Shown piece after piece: positions 23,157 to 31,547 of a stretch of 64,000 nucleotides of DNA. Positions within the stretch are counted from its first letter, which is position 1; each line of letters begins with the position of its first letter. The notes beneath the pieces were generated by a model, which searched no databases, was not told the DNA's origin, and worked only from the letters and a program-made list of their open reading frames with translations. This stretch comes from TMED23 sp964566055. Lineage in GTDB: Bacteria > Pseudomonadota > Alphaproteobacteria > Rhodospirillales > UBA2165. Both the position numbers and the translations under genes were made by a program. Location: positions 1 through 64,000 of the forward strand of contig CAZMHI010000016.1 in assembly GCA_964566055.1 (NCBI GenBank), written 5' to 3'.

Positions 23157-25418
23157 CTAGACGGCTTTGATCTCGCGAATGAAGCTTTCGACTTCATCAC
23201 GCAGCGAAGTTGCTTGAGTATCAAGCGTCGTCACCGCTTCACTGACGTTGCCGGCAGCCGACCCAGTATCATTGGCGGCGGTTGAAACCGTGGAGATATT
23301 AACGGTTACATCCTGCGTGCCTTGGGCAGCCTGCTCGACATTGCGGGCAATTTCCTGCGTTGCCGCACCTTGTTCTTCCACGGCAGAGGCAATCGACGAG
23401 GCAATTTCGTTAACTTCCGAAATTGTTTTGGTAATGCCCTGAATGGAACTAACAGACTCGTTCGTAGCGGCCTGGATACCGGAGATCTGCGCCCCGATCT
23501 CTTCGGTTGCCTTGGCAGTTTGGTTGGCAAGGTTGCCGACCTCAGACGCCACAACCGCGAAGCCTTTACCAGCTTCTCCTGCACGAGCCGCTTCAATCGT
23601 CGCGTTCAGTGCAAGCAGGTTCGTTTGACTGGCAATATCATTGATGAGTTCCACAACTTCACCAATTTTATTAGCCGCATTTGCCAAACTAAGAACCTTT
23701 TCGTTGGTCTGTTCTGCATCAGCCGCCGCTCTCGAAGCAATCTCAGAAGACTGATTAACCTGTCCGGCAATCTCAGAAATCGATTTCGAAAGCTCTTCAG
23801 AGGCAACGGCAACAGTTTGCACGTTGCTGGAGGCCTGTTCTGCGGCCGCAGAGACATCGGTTGCCCGTTCACTGGTCGTATCAGCCGTTTGATTCAGCGT
23901 ATCGGAGGTATCCCGCATATCGCCAACGGTTGAAGTGACCGTGCCGAGCATTGACGTTACGTTGGTATCAAAACTGGACGTGAGGAGACTAATTTTCTCA
24001 GCCCGTTCAGCTTCAACCCGCGCTTTCTCTTCCTGTTCAGCAGCTTTTTGACGTTCTGCTTCACGTTCAGATTCGGTACGGGCTTTTTCAGCTTCCTGCT
24101 CTTTGCGTTCAGCTTCGGCCTGAGCTTCTGCTTCCTGACGTTCCCGTTCCGCTTTTTCTTCACGGCGGCGGTCTTCATCAAGACGATCCTGCTCTTCACG
24201 TTTTTTCTGCTCTTCACGTTGTTTTTCAGCTTCTGCTTCAAGACGTTTTTGCTCGATGGCATTGTCTTTGAACACTTGAACAGCCGTGGCCATTTCACCG
24301 ATTTCGTCGGTACGGCCTTGGGCAGGAATTTCAACTTCAAGATCGCCATCGGCAAGATCGCCCATGGCGCCAGTCATACCGACAACCGGATTTGCAACCA
24401 TGTTGCCAAGCGAATATGCGATAACCAGACCCAACACCAGACCCAAAATACCGACGATGGCCATTTCCAATTCGGCAGTATTGATGGTGTCGACGGTCTC
24501 ATCTTTGATCTCATGCTCCATTTTCATTGCATGATCCTGCAGCCATTCGGCATCTTTAGCTAACAGGTCGCCGGCATCTTTCATGTGATGATCGACGAGT
24601 TGGCGAAGCTCTAATTCGTCTTTATGAACCTTTTCAAAGGTTTCTTCATAGTGCTTGAGCAGTCCGGTGAGTTCCGTGTGAAGTTCTTTTTCATGTGGTG
24701 TCCGCAAAGCTTTGCCCAGAGCACCTAAAGCCAGATTAAATTCGGCAAACTCGTGTTTGACCTTTTCGCCGAAGGATTCGTCTTTGCGGCCAATGAGAAT
24801 ATTGGCATAGAGACGGGCGAGCAGAGCATGTTCACGGGCCGTGGCGGCAAATACCATAACGTCAGAGTTACCTTCCGCCACAGCTTTTTTGACAATGATG
24901 TCCAAATCTTCGACGATTTTTTCACCAGCCGGTTCCAATTCTTTATGGATCAGGCTTTGAAATTCACGCTCAAGCTTGGCGGCTTTATGAAAATCAGCCA
25001 TATAAATGATGAATTCTTTTTTGAGATGCTTAGCTTTTTCCAGCATTTCCGGTTCCGCTTTGACGGTTTCGAGCATGTGCTCAATGCCAGGTTTGATTTT
25101 CTTGGCCAGTTGCTCAACTTTCTTGGCGTCTTCCTCGTGACCCAAATTGGCAAATTCACGGGCGAAGGTCCGGAGTTTCAGAAATTGAGCTTCGATATGA
25201 GCGACTTCGGCGACTTCTTCGCTGGCATGGTTCATCTGTTCAACTTCATGGCTGACGGTTGTGAAGCCGAAAAAACCAAAGCCGAATATGGCAATCATTA
25301 GGATCAGCACGACGCCGAATCCGGAGTAGAGTTTTTTACGAACCGCCAGATTTTGTATAACGCTGCCGGCTTTATTAGAAGCTGTTGTATCGTTAGTTCT
25401 TGAGGTTAATTTAAACAC
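23157..25418 (-). CDS. Methyl-accepting chemotaxis protein with extended coiled coil
   Basis: An N-terminal membrane helix (GFGVVLILMIAIFGFGFFGF), a ~270-residue all-helical periplasmic sensor domain, a second helix (IVGILGLVLGLVIAYSLG), a HAMP region, a ~110-residue Glu/Lys/Arg/Gln-rich coiled coil and the MCP signalling hairpin with GKGFAVVASEVGNLANQTAK and the E/Q methylation helices. No C-terminal CheR/CheB tether is visible. The sensor has no haem or PAS motif, so the ligand is unknown. GTG at 25418 is chosen because AAAGGAA precedes it. A perfect terminator hairpin stands ~30 bases upstream of the start, hinting at leader control. Confidence 0.9.
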   Translation of the reverse strand: MFKLTSRTNDTTASNKAGSVIQNLAVRKKLYSGFGVVLILMIAIFGFGFFGFTTVSHEVEQMNHASEEVAEVAHIEAQFLKLRTFAREFANLGHEEDAKKVEQLAKKIKPGIEHMLETVKAEPEMLEKAKHLKKEFIIYMADFHKAAKLEREFQSLIHKELEPAGEKIVEDLDIIVKKAVAEGNSDVMVFAATAREHALLARLYANILIGRKDESFGEKVKHEFAEFNLALGALGKALRTPHEKELHTELTGLLKHYEETFEKVHKDELELRQLVDHHMKDAGDLLAKDAEWLQDHAMKMEHEIKDETVDTINTAELEMAIVGILGLVLGLVIAYSLGNMVANPVVGMTGAMGDLADGDLEVEIPAQGRTDEIGEMATAVQVFKDNAIEQKRLEAEAEKQREEQKKREEQDRLDEDRRREEKAERERQEAEAQAEAERKEQEAEKARTESEREAERQKAAEQEEKARVEAERAEKISLLTSSFDTNVTSMLGTVTSTVGDMRDTSDTLNQTADTTSERATDVSAAAEQASSNVQTVAVASEELSKSISEIAGQVNQSSEIASRAAADAEQTNEKVLSLANAANKIGEVVELINDIASQTNLLALNATIEAARAGEAGKGFAVVASEVGNLANQTAKATEEIGAQISGIQAATNESVSSIQGITKTISEVNEIASSIASAVEEQGAATQEIARNVEQAAQGTQDVTVNISTVSTAANDTGSAAGNVSEAVTTLDTQATSLRDEVESFIREIKAV

Positions 25419-25445
25419 TTGTTTATTCCTTTCCACACTCGTTCC

Positions 25446-25472
25446 ACACAAAAAAATGCGGTGATGTCACCG
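25446..25472 (-). terminator. Intrinsic terminator in the leader of the chemoreceptor gene
   Basis: On the minus strand TGCGGTGA and TCACCGCA (8-bp perfect stem, 2-base loop) are followed by seven T. It ends 28 bases before the GTG start at 25418. The distance from the upstream gene's stop (25711) is over 230 bases, so it may be an attenuator rather than that gene's terminator. Confidence 0.75.
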
Positions 25473-25710
25473 CACTAACGTTCGGATACTGGTGGATATG
25501 ATGTTGGGCGGGGAAAGGACAACCTAAATGAAGTTTCGATTTGTGTCCTAATGTAGCCATGATTAAATGGCTGATTCAATTGATTTAATTGAGCTAACTA
25601 ATTTTCAGGGGAGAGATTTAGGTGAAGTAACATTTTATGCAATTTATTAGAATAGTTATAATATAAGTTGCTATGCATAGTTTGTTTCATATGTAAGTAA
25701 CATGATACTC

Positions 25711-26181
25711 CTATAAGGCGATTGAAATATTTTGCAACATACTCTGATATGTTTTCGGCAATTTCCAATGCTCGGCGCCGTTTAACATCAGCCCCAGATA
25801 GTGAGCATTTGGCGGCGGCGGGTTGTAGTGCTGGCGGGCAATATAAGTGTCGGCGCTAAGAGGTTTGTGGGGTGAGAGCGGGCTCCAAACATTGCGCCTT
25901 TCCCGGTCATAATTATTGATGCGCTTTCGGCCCAGTTTAAATCCTTCGGCTTTGTCGAGAGCATGAATATCCTGCCGTGATTTTAGGTGATAGAGCACCC
26001 CCCATACTTCATCACCTGGTGAAGAGATGACGTCAGCGACACCACACCGCCGCCGGGTCGAACGCCTGGTAAAAGCGAGCTTATGATCTTTAAGTTTGGC
26101 GGTGCTGATAAAACGGTAACCCGGACACCGCCGCCGCATCTGCTGGGGATGCATGTTCGAACCATAAGCAAAATAGAGCAT
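25711..26181 (-). CDS. Gamma-glutamylcyclotransferase-like (AIG2 family) protein
   Basis: The N-terminal YFAYGSNMHPQQMRRRCPG contains the family YGSN loop, and LDKAEGF (about residue 82) supplies the catalytic Glu of the GGCT fold. The 156-residue length is typical. It acts in the cytosol on gamma-glutamyl compounds or related amides. Its ATG directly abuts the stop codon of the MetE-like gene (TAG then ATG), so it is translationally coupled to that gene. Confidence 0.85.
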   Translation of the reverse strand: MLYFAYGSNMHPQQMRRRCPGYRFISTAKLKDHKLAFTRRSTRRRCGVADVISSPGDEVWGVLYHLKSRQDIHALDKAEGFKLGRKRINNYDRERRNVWSPLSPHKPLSADTYIARQHYNPPPPNAHYLGLMLNGAEHWKLPKTYQSMLQNISIAL

Positions 26182-27288
26182 CTAATTCCAAACTTTATCC
26201 GCAACCTCGACGATCAGTGCCAGTTTGGCTTTTTCGTCATCAATGGTCACGGGATTACCGGCAACCGTGCTGGCGAAACCGCATTGCGGGCTGAGGCCTA
26301 ACTGGTCGAGATCGATAAATTGAGCCGCCTCGTCTATCCGGGCTCTGAGATCATCCTGGCTTTCCAGCTCAGGCGTCTTGCTTGAAACCAGCCCCAGCAC
26401 AACCATTTTATCTTTTGGCACATATTTAAGCGGCGCGAAATCACCGGCTCTAGGCGAGTCGTACTCAAGGAAAAATGCATCGACATTAAGGTCGTTGAAA
26501 AATTTCTCGGCAAAAGTCTCATAACCACCCTCGGAGAGGAACTTACCTTTGTAATTACCCCGGCACATATGGACGGCAATGGTGACACCGTCTGGCCGGC
26601 CAGCCAGGCAATCGTTAAAGAGATCAATGTAGTCGTTCATCAGTTGGCCGGGATCAATGCCATCCGCTTTGACCCGCTCCTGGACATTGGCATCGCTCAA
26701 CATCGGGATCGGCACGTCATCCAGCTGTATATAAGTGGAACCTGCCTCGGCCAACGCGGTAATCTCCTGCCGGTAAACTTGTGCAAGGTCGGTAAAATAC
26801 GCTTGAGTGCTGTCATAAACGCCCGGCTCAATAGTTTGGTCGAGCCTAAACATATGCATGGTGGGCGGCGAGACAATTGTGGTCTTCGGAGTCTTACTGG
26901 TATTGGCCTGCACAAATTCAAACTCGTCGCCGGCAATGGGCGTGGTGCGGGAAACTTTAGAGGTCACAATCGGTGCGGTGAATTTTTGCTCGTGACCATG
27001 ATCATCGTGAAAAGTGAAGCGAGCCTCACCAACGTCGAGGCCGTTAACTCGCTCAACAAAGCTTGACCAATAAGAGGCCCGGCGAAATTCGCCATCTGTA
27101 ATTGCTTCGAGGCCAACACTTTCCTGAAGTTGAATGACCTCTTTGATCGCCGCATCTTGAACAGCTGTCACCTCTTCGGTGCCGATCTCGCCGGCATGAA
27201 ATCTTTTAAAGGCATCGGTGATTGATTTTGGGCGCAATAGGCTGCCAACATGGTCAGCGCGAAAGGGTGGTTTGGCAATGCTCGCCAT
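26182..27288 (-). CDS. MetE C-terminal-domain-like methyltransferase (second)
   Basis: This 368-residue single-barrel protein has the DHVGSLLRP start seen in many members, the zinc ligands of VHMCRGNY (HxC) and the third Cys in SPQCGFAS, and the acidic loop YIQLDDVPIP. Like the 8616-9635 paralogue it lacks the N-terminal MetE half, and it is only distantly related to it. An alkyl-transfer reaction to a thiol is inferred. The start has GAGG and diverges from a PaaK-like ligase gene. Confidence 0.85.
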   Translation of the reverse strand: MASIAKPPFRADHVGSLLRPKSITDAFKRFHAGEIGTEEVTAVQDAAIKEVIQLQESVGLEAITDGEFRRASYWSSFVERVNGLDVGEARFTFHDDHGHEQKFTAPIVTSKVSRTTPIAGDEFEFVQANTSKTPKTTIVSPPTMHMFRLDQTIEPGVYDSTQAYFTDLAQVYRQEITALAEAGSTYIQLDDVPIPMLSDANVQERVKADGIDPGQLMNDYIDLFNDCLAGRPDGVTIAVHMCRGNYKGKFLSEGGYETFAEKFFNDLNVDAFFLEYDSPRAGDFAPLKYVPKDKMVVLGLVSSKTPELESQDDLRARIDEAAQFIDLDQLGLSPQCGFASTVAGNPVTIDDEKAKLALIVEVADKVWN

Positions 27289-27401
27289 ATTTAAATCCTC
27301 AATAAAAAAGTGGTCTTAGCTCTGGTTATTATTCGGCTACAATGTATATTTATAATTTGATAGATCAATAAAAAAACAGAATTTGATATTGGGAGACGAC
27401 A

Positions 27402-28817
27402 ATGGCCGATAGCCGCAAAGAGCAAACCCGCACCGCCTGGCTCGAAACGATTGAGAAGCATAAGTCTGATACGCACGCTCCGGCGACCGACCAGATTTGG
27501 GCGCAGAAACTGGAATGCGCCAGCCGAGATGAACTTATCGCCATTCAAAATGATAAACTCAAGATGGTGACGCCGTTTCTATACGAAAATAGCGATTTTT
27601 ACCGGCGGCGATTTGACAAGCTTGATTTGGCGCCAACTGACATTAAGACGGTCGACGATCTGACCAAATGGCCGGTTGTCGATAAATCTGAAATGATGGC
27701 GGACGTTCAAGAGCACCCACCCTATGGCACGTATTCGACGATGGATGATGAGCTTTGGAAAAAACGCGGCTGGATGCTGTTTTCGTCTTCAGGCTCCAGT
27801 GGTGTACCTCGGGTTTTCCGCTACTCGCATATAGATCGCGACCTCTGGGAATGGGCCAATGCGAGAGCGATCTATTCCTTCGGGGTGCGGCCGGATGATA
27901 CAGTGTTCCTGGCTTCCGGTTATGGCCCACATGTCTTTGCCTGGGGCGTGCAATATGCCCTGCAGCGTATGAATGTCGCCAGCATTCCGGGCGGTGGCAT
28001 GACCACTGATATGCGCGCCAATATCGTTGACCGCTTTAAGCCGACCGTCTTGTGTTGCACGACCTCTTATGCGTTGCATCTGGGCCGGGTGATGGAAGAG
28101 AAGGGGCTTGATCCGGCAGCAAGCTCTATCCGCATGCTGTTTGTCGGCGGAGAGCCCGGCACCGGTATTATGAATACCCGTAACCGGCTCAAAGAACTTT
28201 GGGGGGCAGAGATGCGGGAGTTTTATGGCTGCACCGAAGTCGCTCCACACAGCGGCGGCTATTCCTGCTCGCATGCTGAAATTTCGGATGACATGGTGGC
28301 CACTCATTTGATGGAGGATCATCAGATTTGGGAATTAGTTGATCCCGATACCATGGAACCGGTTCAAGAAGGTGAGCGGGGGATCACGGTTTGCACCAGT
28401 CTCCATTCAGAAAGCTCACCACAGCTGCGCTTTAATGTTGGCGACTACACTGTTTATTCGACCGAGCAATGCGGCTGCGGGCGCACTCATGTGAGGGCGA
28501 TGGGCTCCTTTGCCGGGCGCTCGGATGATCTGATTAATCTCCGTGGTATAAAAATGTATCCCGTACAGCTTGAGCAGGCCGTGCGCGCCGTGCCGGGCAT
28601 CGGTGATGAGTATGAAATCCTGATCGAAACCAATGCCGATGGCTTAGATATCATGACGGCGCGGGTAGAACATGCTGAGGATGTCTCCGATCAAGTCATT
28701 AATGAGATTAAAACCCGCTGTGAAGTGACCGTCGGTGTCGAGATGCTGGCGCCCAATACACTGCCCAAAACCGAGTTTAAGGCCAAACGCATCCGCGACG
28801 AGCGGGAGAAGGAGTAA
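27402..28817 (+). CDS. Phenylacetate-CoA ligase-like AMP-forming enzyme
   Basis: The 471-residue protein has the P-loop-like FSSSGSSGVPRVFRYS (residues about 127-140), a central GGEPGTG and YGCTEVAP motif, and a C-terminal lid with RSDDLINLRGIKMYP and a final KTEFKAKRI that carries the candidate catalytic Lys. It activates an aromatic or other carboxylic acid to its CoA ester through an adenylate. No paa ring-oxygenase genes adjoin. ATG with GGGAGAC upstream; divergent from the MetE-like gene. Confidence 0.85.
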   Translation: MADSRKEQTRTAWLETIEKHKSDTHAPATDQIWAQKLECASRDELIAIQNDKLKMVTPFLYENSDFYRRRFDKLDLAPTDIKTVDDLTKWPVVDKSEMMADVQEHPPYGTYSTMDDELWKKRGWMLFSSSGSSGVPRVFRYSHIDRDLWEWANARAIYSFGVRPDDTVFLASGYGPHVFAWGVQYALQRMNVASIPGGGMTTDMRANIVDRFKPTVLCCTTSYALHLGRVMEEKGLDPAASSIRMLFVGGEPGTGIMNTRNRLKELWGAEMREFYGCTEVAPHSGGYSCSHAEISDDMVATHLMEDHQIWELVDPDTMEPVQEGERGITVCTSLHSESSPQLRFNVGDYTVYSTEQCGCGRTHVRAMGSFAGRSDDLINLRGIKMYPVQLEQAVRAVPGIGDEYEILIETNADGLDIMTARVEHAEDVSDQVINEIKTRCEVTVGVEMLAPNTLPKTEFKAKRIRDEREKE

Positions 28818-28887
28818 CATTATCCGTCATTCCGGTGCTCGCATTAAATTGAAATGTGATTAGGCATAAATTGTCTATGATCGGTAA

Positions 28888-29121
28888 ATGGCTTTCGAAC
28901 TCAATTTCTTCTGGGTATTGATCGGTGCGGTAGGAGTATTAGCCGTACCGCTCGGTGTCTACCTGCACTGGGATAATCTGCCGGAAAGTAAACTGGCGAC
29001 ACTAGATCCGGACGCATTGGCGCGTGATCTCATCAATGATCCGGATCTTTCGGATGAAGAGCGCATCTTTATGAGAGAAGTCGCTGTGTTGAATCTTACC
29101 CGCCGCCATCTCATTTGCTAA
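28888..29121 (+). CDS. Small membrane-anchored hypothetical protein
   Basis: The 77 residues begin with one hydrophobic helix (FFWVLIGAVGVLAVPLGVYL) followed by an acidic stretch with LDPDALARDLINDPDLSDEE. The family is not recognised. The ribosome site is weak, but codon usage and the terminator immediately after the stop support a gene. Confidence 0.6.
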   Translation: MAFELNFFWVLIGAVGVLAVPLGVYLHWDNLPESKLATLDPDALARDLINDPDLSDEERIFMREVAVLNLTRRHLIC

Positions 29122-29123
29122 AA

Positions 29124-29152
29124 AAAAGCCGCCTCAAAAGAGACGGCTTTTC
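29124..29152. terminator. Bidirectional intrinsic terminator
   Basis: AAAAGCCG-CCTC and GAG-A-CGGCTTTT form a stem with A-runs and T-runs on opposite sides, between the gene ending at 29121 and the convergent chemoreceptor ending at 29176. It serves both. Confidence 0.8.
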
Positions 29153-29175
29153 TAAAAGTATATTTCCTGTGAAAT

Positions 29176-31119
29176 CTAGACGGCTTTTATTTCTTCCAGG
29201 AAGGTCTCGACTTGATGTTTCAGCGAGTCCGATTCACTTTTCAGCGTACCAACTGCATCACCCATATCATTGGCCGCATTGCCGGTCTCAGTGGCAGCGG
29301 TTGATACCGAGGTAATGTTAGTCGTTACTTCTTTGGTGCCGCTCGCCGCTTGTTCGACGTTGCGGGCAATCTCGGAAGTCGAGGCGCCTTGTTCCTCAAC
29401 CGCTGCTGCGATGCTGGTCGTAATGTTATCGATGGTATTAATCGTCGTCGAAATATTATCGATAGCCGTTACGGATTCAGCGGTAGCACTTTGAATACCG
29501 GCAATTTGGGCGCCGATTTCTTCGGTGGCTTTGGCGGTCTGATTGGCGAGATTACCAACTTCAGAGGCGACAACGGCAAAACCCTTGCCGGCATCACCCG
29601 CACGGGCGGCCTCAATGGTCGCATTAAGTGCCAGCAAATTAGTCTGACTTGCAATATCATTAATGAGTTCGACCACTTCGCCAATTTTATTGGCTGCGTC
29701 AGCTAGGCCTTGGACTTTCGTATTTGTCGTTTCGGCTTCGCCAACAGCATCAGCAGCAATTTTAGCAGACTCATTGACCTGAGAGGAAATCTCAGAAATC
29801 GACGCGGAAAGTTCTTCCGCAGCTGCTGCCACAGTTTGAACATTGGCCGCTGCCTGCTCTGCCGCCGCCGCCACAGCTGACGCTTGGGCATTGGTATTGT
29901 CGGCCGTTTGGTTAAGCGTGGTGGATGTTGTACCCATATTGTTGACCGCAGAGTTTACTGAAGACAGGACACTCGTTACACCGTCACCAAAACCGGCAGT
30001 CAGTTCGTCGATCTTAGCGGCTCGTTCAGCATCTAAGCGTGCTTTTTCTTCAATTTCAGCAGCTTTAGCCCTTTCAGCTTTGCGTTCAACTTCGGCTTGC
30101 CGTTCTTCGGCTTCACGATCATGGCGTTCGCGTTCAGCTTCGGCTTCACGTTCAGCTTCGGCCCGCTCTTGCTCTTCTTGCTGGCGTTTAGCTTCATCTT
30201 GACGTTGCTGCTCCTTAGCTGCTTCCGCTTCTTGACGCTGTTTTTCAGATTGTGCTTCGAGTTTCTCCCGTTCGATGGTGTTGTCGCGGAAACTCTCGAC
30301 ACCTTCAGCCAGTTGACCGATTTCGTCCGCCCGTTCGGTATGCGGCACATCAAATTCAGTTTCGCCCTTCGAAATGGAACTAAGTATTTCAGTCAAGCGC
30401 GTGATGGGGGTGGCGGTCCGTTTTGACATAAGCACAGCGACGGCAATGATAACTAACGCAGCAATCGCGATAATAATTAAGATCAAGGTGCTTAAGGAAC
30501 TGCCCCGCGCAATATCGCCATCAATGACACTGGAAATTTCCAAAACGCCACGGACATCGCCCAGCTTCCAATCGTTTTTTGGCGTGTCAGCGCGTGAGTT
30601 GTGACAGTTTACACAGCCTTGAGCGACCAAGCGGTCGGCAATGGCGACGCGTACAACCTGTTTGCCGTCGACTTCGACTTGGCGGGTTATTACTGCGTCA
30701 GGATCTGCTACTAGTTTATCCCAGGCTTCTTTTTGAAAATCATCAAGTTTACGGTCTTTACGGTTGGGGAACGGGAAGGCGCTATATAGTTTTAAATTAG
30801 TATCTTCCTTTGACAGGATTTCACTCATGTCGTGAATAAAGGTTGCCGGCAGCGGCACTCCTTTTTTCTCTGTCTTATGATTAAAAGAGGGCTTTAAGTT
30901 GCCGTCAGCGAGAACTTTCTTGATCACATTGTTTGTATAGTAAGCTCTGATTTTTTTAAACTGTCCGGCCGTTGTGGTGGCGGAAAGCGTGGCGCTGTCT
31001 CTGGCATTGCTGGCAACAATATCGGGCAACGTAACCCAGAAACCAATGATTAACAGGCCTAACAGAATCGGAACCGGCAAGACCAATTGCCAGGTAATGC
31101 TTTCTTTGAATTTGTTCAT
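29176..31119 (-). CDS. Methyl-accepting chemotaxis protein with haem-type Tll0287-like sensor
   Basis: A 647-residue receptor. It has an N-terminal helix (LVLPVPILLGLLIIGFWVTL) and a periplasmic DUF3365/Tll0287-like domain carrying CVNCH near residue 170, a c-type haem site. A second helix, a HAMP domain, a long Glu/Lys/Arg coiled coil and a signalling hairpin nearly identical to the first receptor follow. Haem sensing suggests a response to oxygen, nitric oxide or redox state. ATG at 31119 has GGAGT at the right spacing; the ATG at 31140 has none. The gap 31141-31493 is AT-rich with no gene. Confidence 0.88.
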   Translation of the reverse strand: MNKFKESITWQLVLPVPILLGLLIIGFWVTLPDIVASNARDSATLSATTTAGQFKKIRAYYTNNVIKKVLADGNLKPSFNHKTEKKGVPLPATFIHDMSEILSKEDTNLKLYSAFPFPNRKDRKLDDFQKEAWDKLVADPDAVITRQVEVDGKQVVRVAIADRLVAQGCVNCHNSRADTPKNDWKLGDVRGVLEISSVIDGDIARGSSLSTLILIIIAIAALVIIAVAVLMSKRTATPITRLTEILSSISKGETEFDVPHTERADEIGQLAEGVESFRDNTIEREKLEAQSEKQRQEAEAAKEQQRQDEAKRQQEEQERAEAEREAEAERERHDREAEERQAEVERKAERAKAAEIEEKARLDAERAAKIDELTAGFGDGVTSVLSSVNSAVNNMGTTSTTLNQTADNTNAQASAVAAAAEQAAANVQTVAAAAEELSASISEISSQVNESAKIAADAVGEAETTNTKVQGLADAANKIGEVVELINDIASQTNLLALNATIEAARAGDAGKGFAVVASEVGNLANQTAKATEEIGAQIAGIQSATAESVTAIDNISTTINTIDNITTSIAAAVEEQGASTSEIARNVEQAASGTKEVTTNITSVSTAATETGNAANDMGDAVGTLKSESDSLKHQVETFLEEIKAV

Positions 31120-31493
31120 GATCAAAATACTCCAGTGCATTTATTTGCAGCGACATTTAGACAGTATCTAAGCGCCATTTTCTGAGCCGAATTAAGAAGC
31201 TAATTAATTTCCGGCATCTGATAGTTTGATCGAATAAAAACGTCGATGTCGGTTGCATGATGCTTCTCTAATTCAGGTGGGAAATTTATCTCTAAAATCA
31301 ACAAGTTATTACGTAAAAATGAGTAATATTTTATGGTATTGAAAATGTTAATTAGAATATTTTGAAACAATCGTATAACTTACTTTATCTAATGAAATAT
31401 ATTGAAATATCTTGAATAAAATAATTCAAAAAGAAAGGGTGGAGTTGTAATTAAATCAACCTTTAATAGTGATTTTATGGTGTATATTTGCAT

Positions 31494-31525
31494 AAAAAAG
31501 GCCGCCTCTACTGAGACGGCCTTTT
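31494..31525 (-). terminator. Intrinsic terminator of glnA
   Basis: On the minus strand, AAAAGGCCGTCTC and GAGGCGGCCTTTTTT form a long stem with a T-run, about 22 bases after the glnA stop. Its stem is almost the same sequence as the terminator at 29124-29152. Confidence 0.85.
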
Positions 31526-31547
31526 AAGGTAGATATAGATTTAGTTT

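Noticed and set aside
24048..25301. Long antisense reading frames inside the chemoreceptor gene
   Set aside because: They mirror the repetitive Glu/Lys-rich coiled coil and helical sensor; low-complexity Phe/Leu-rich translations without ribosome sites.
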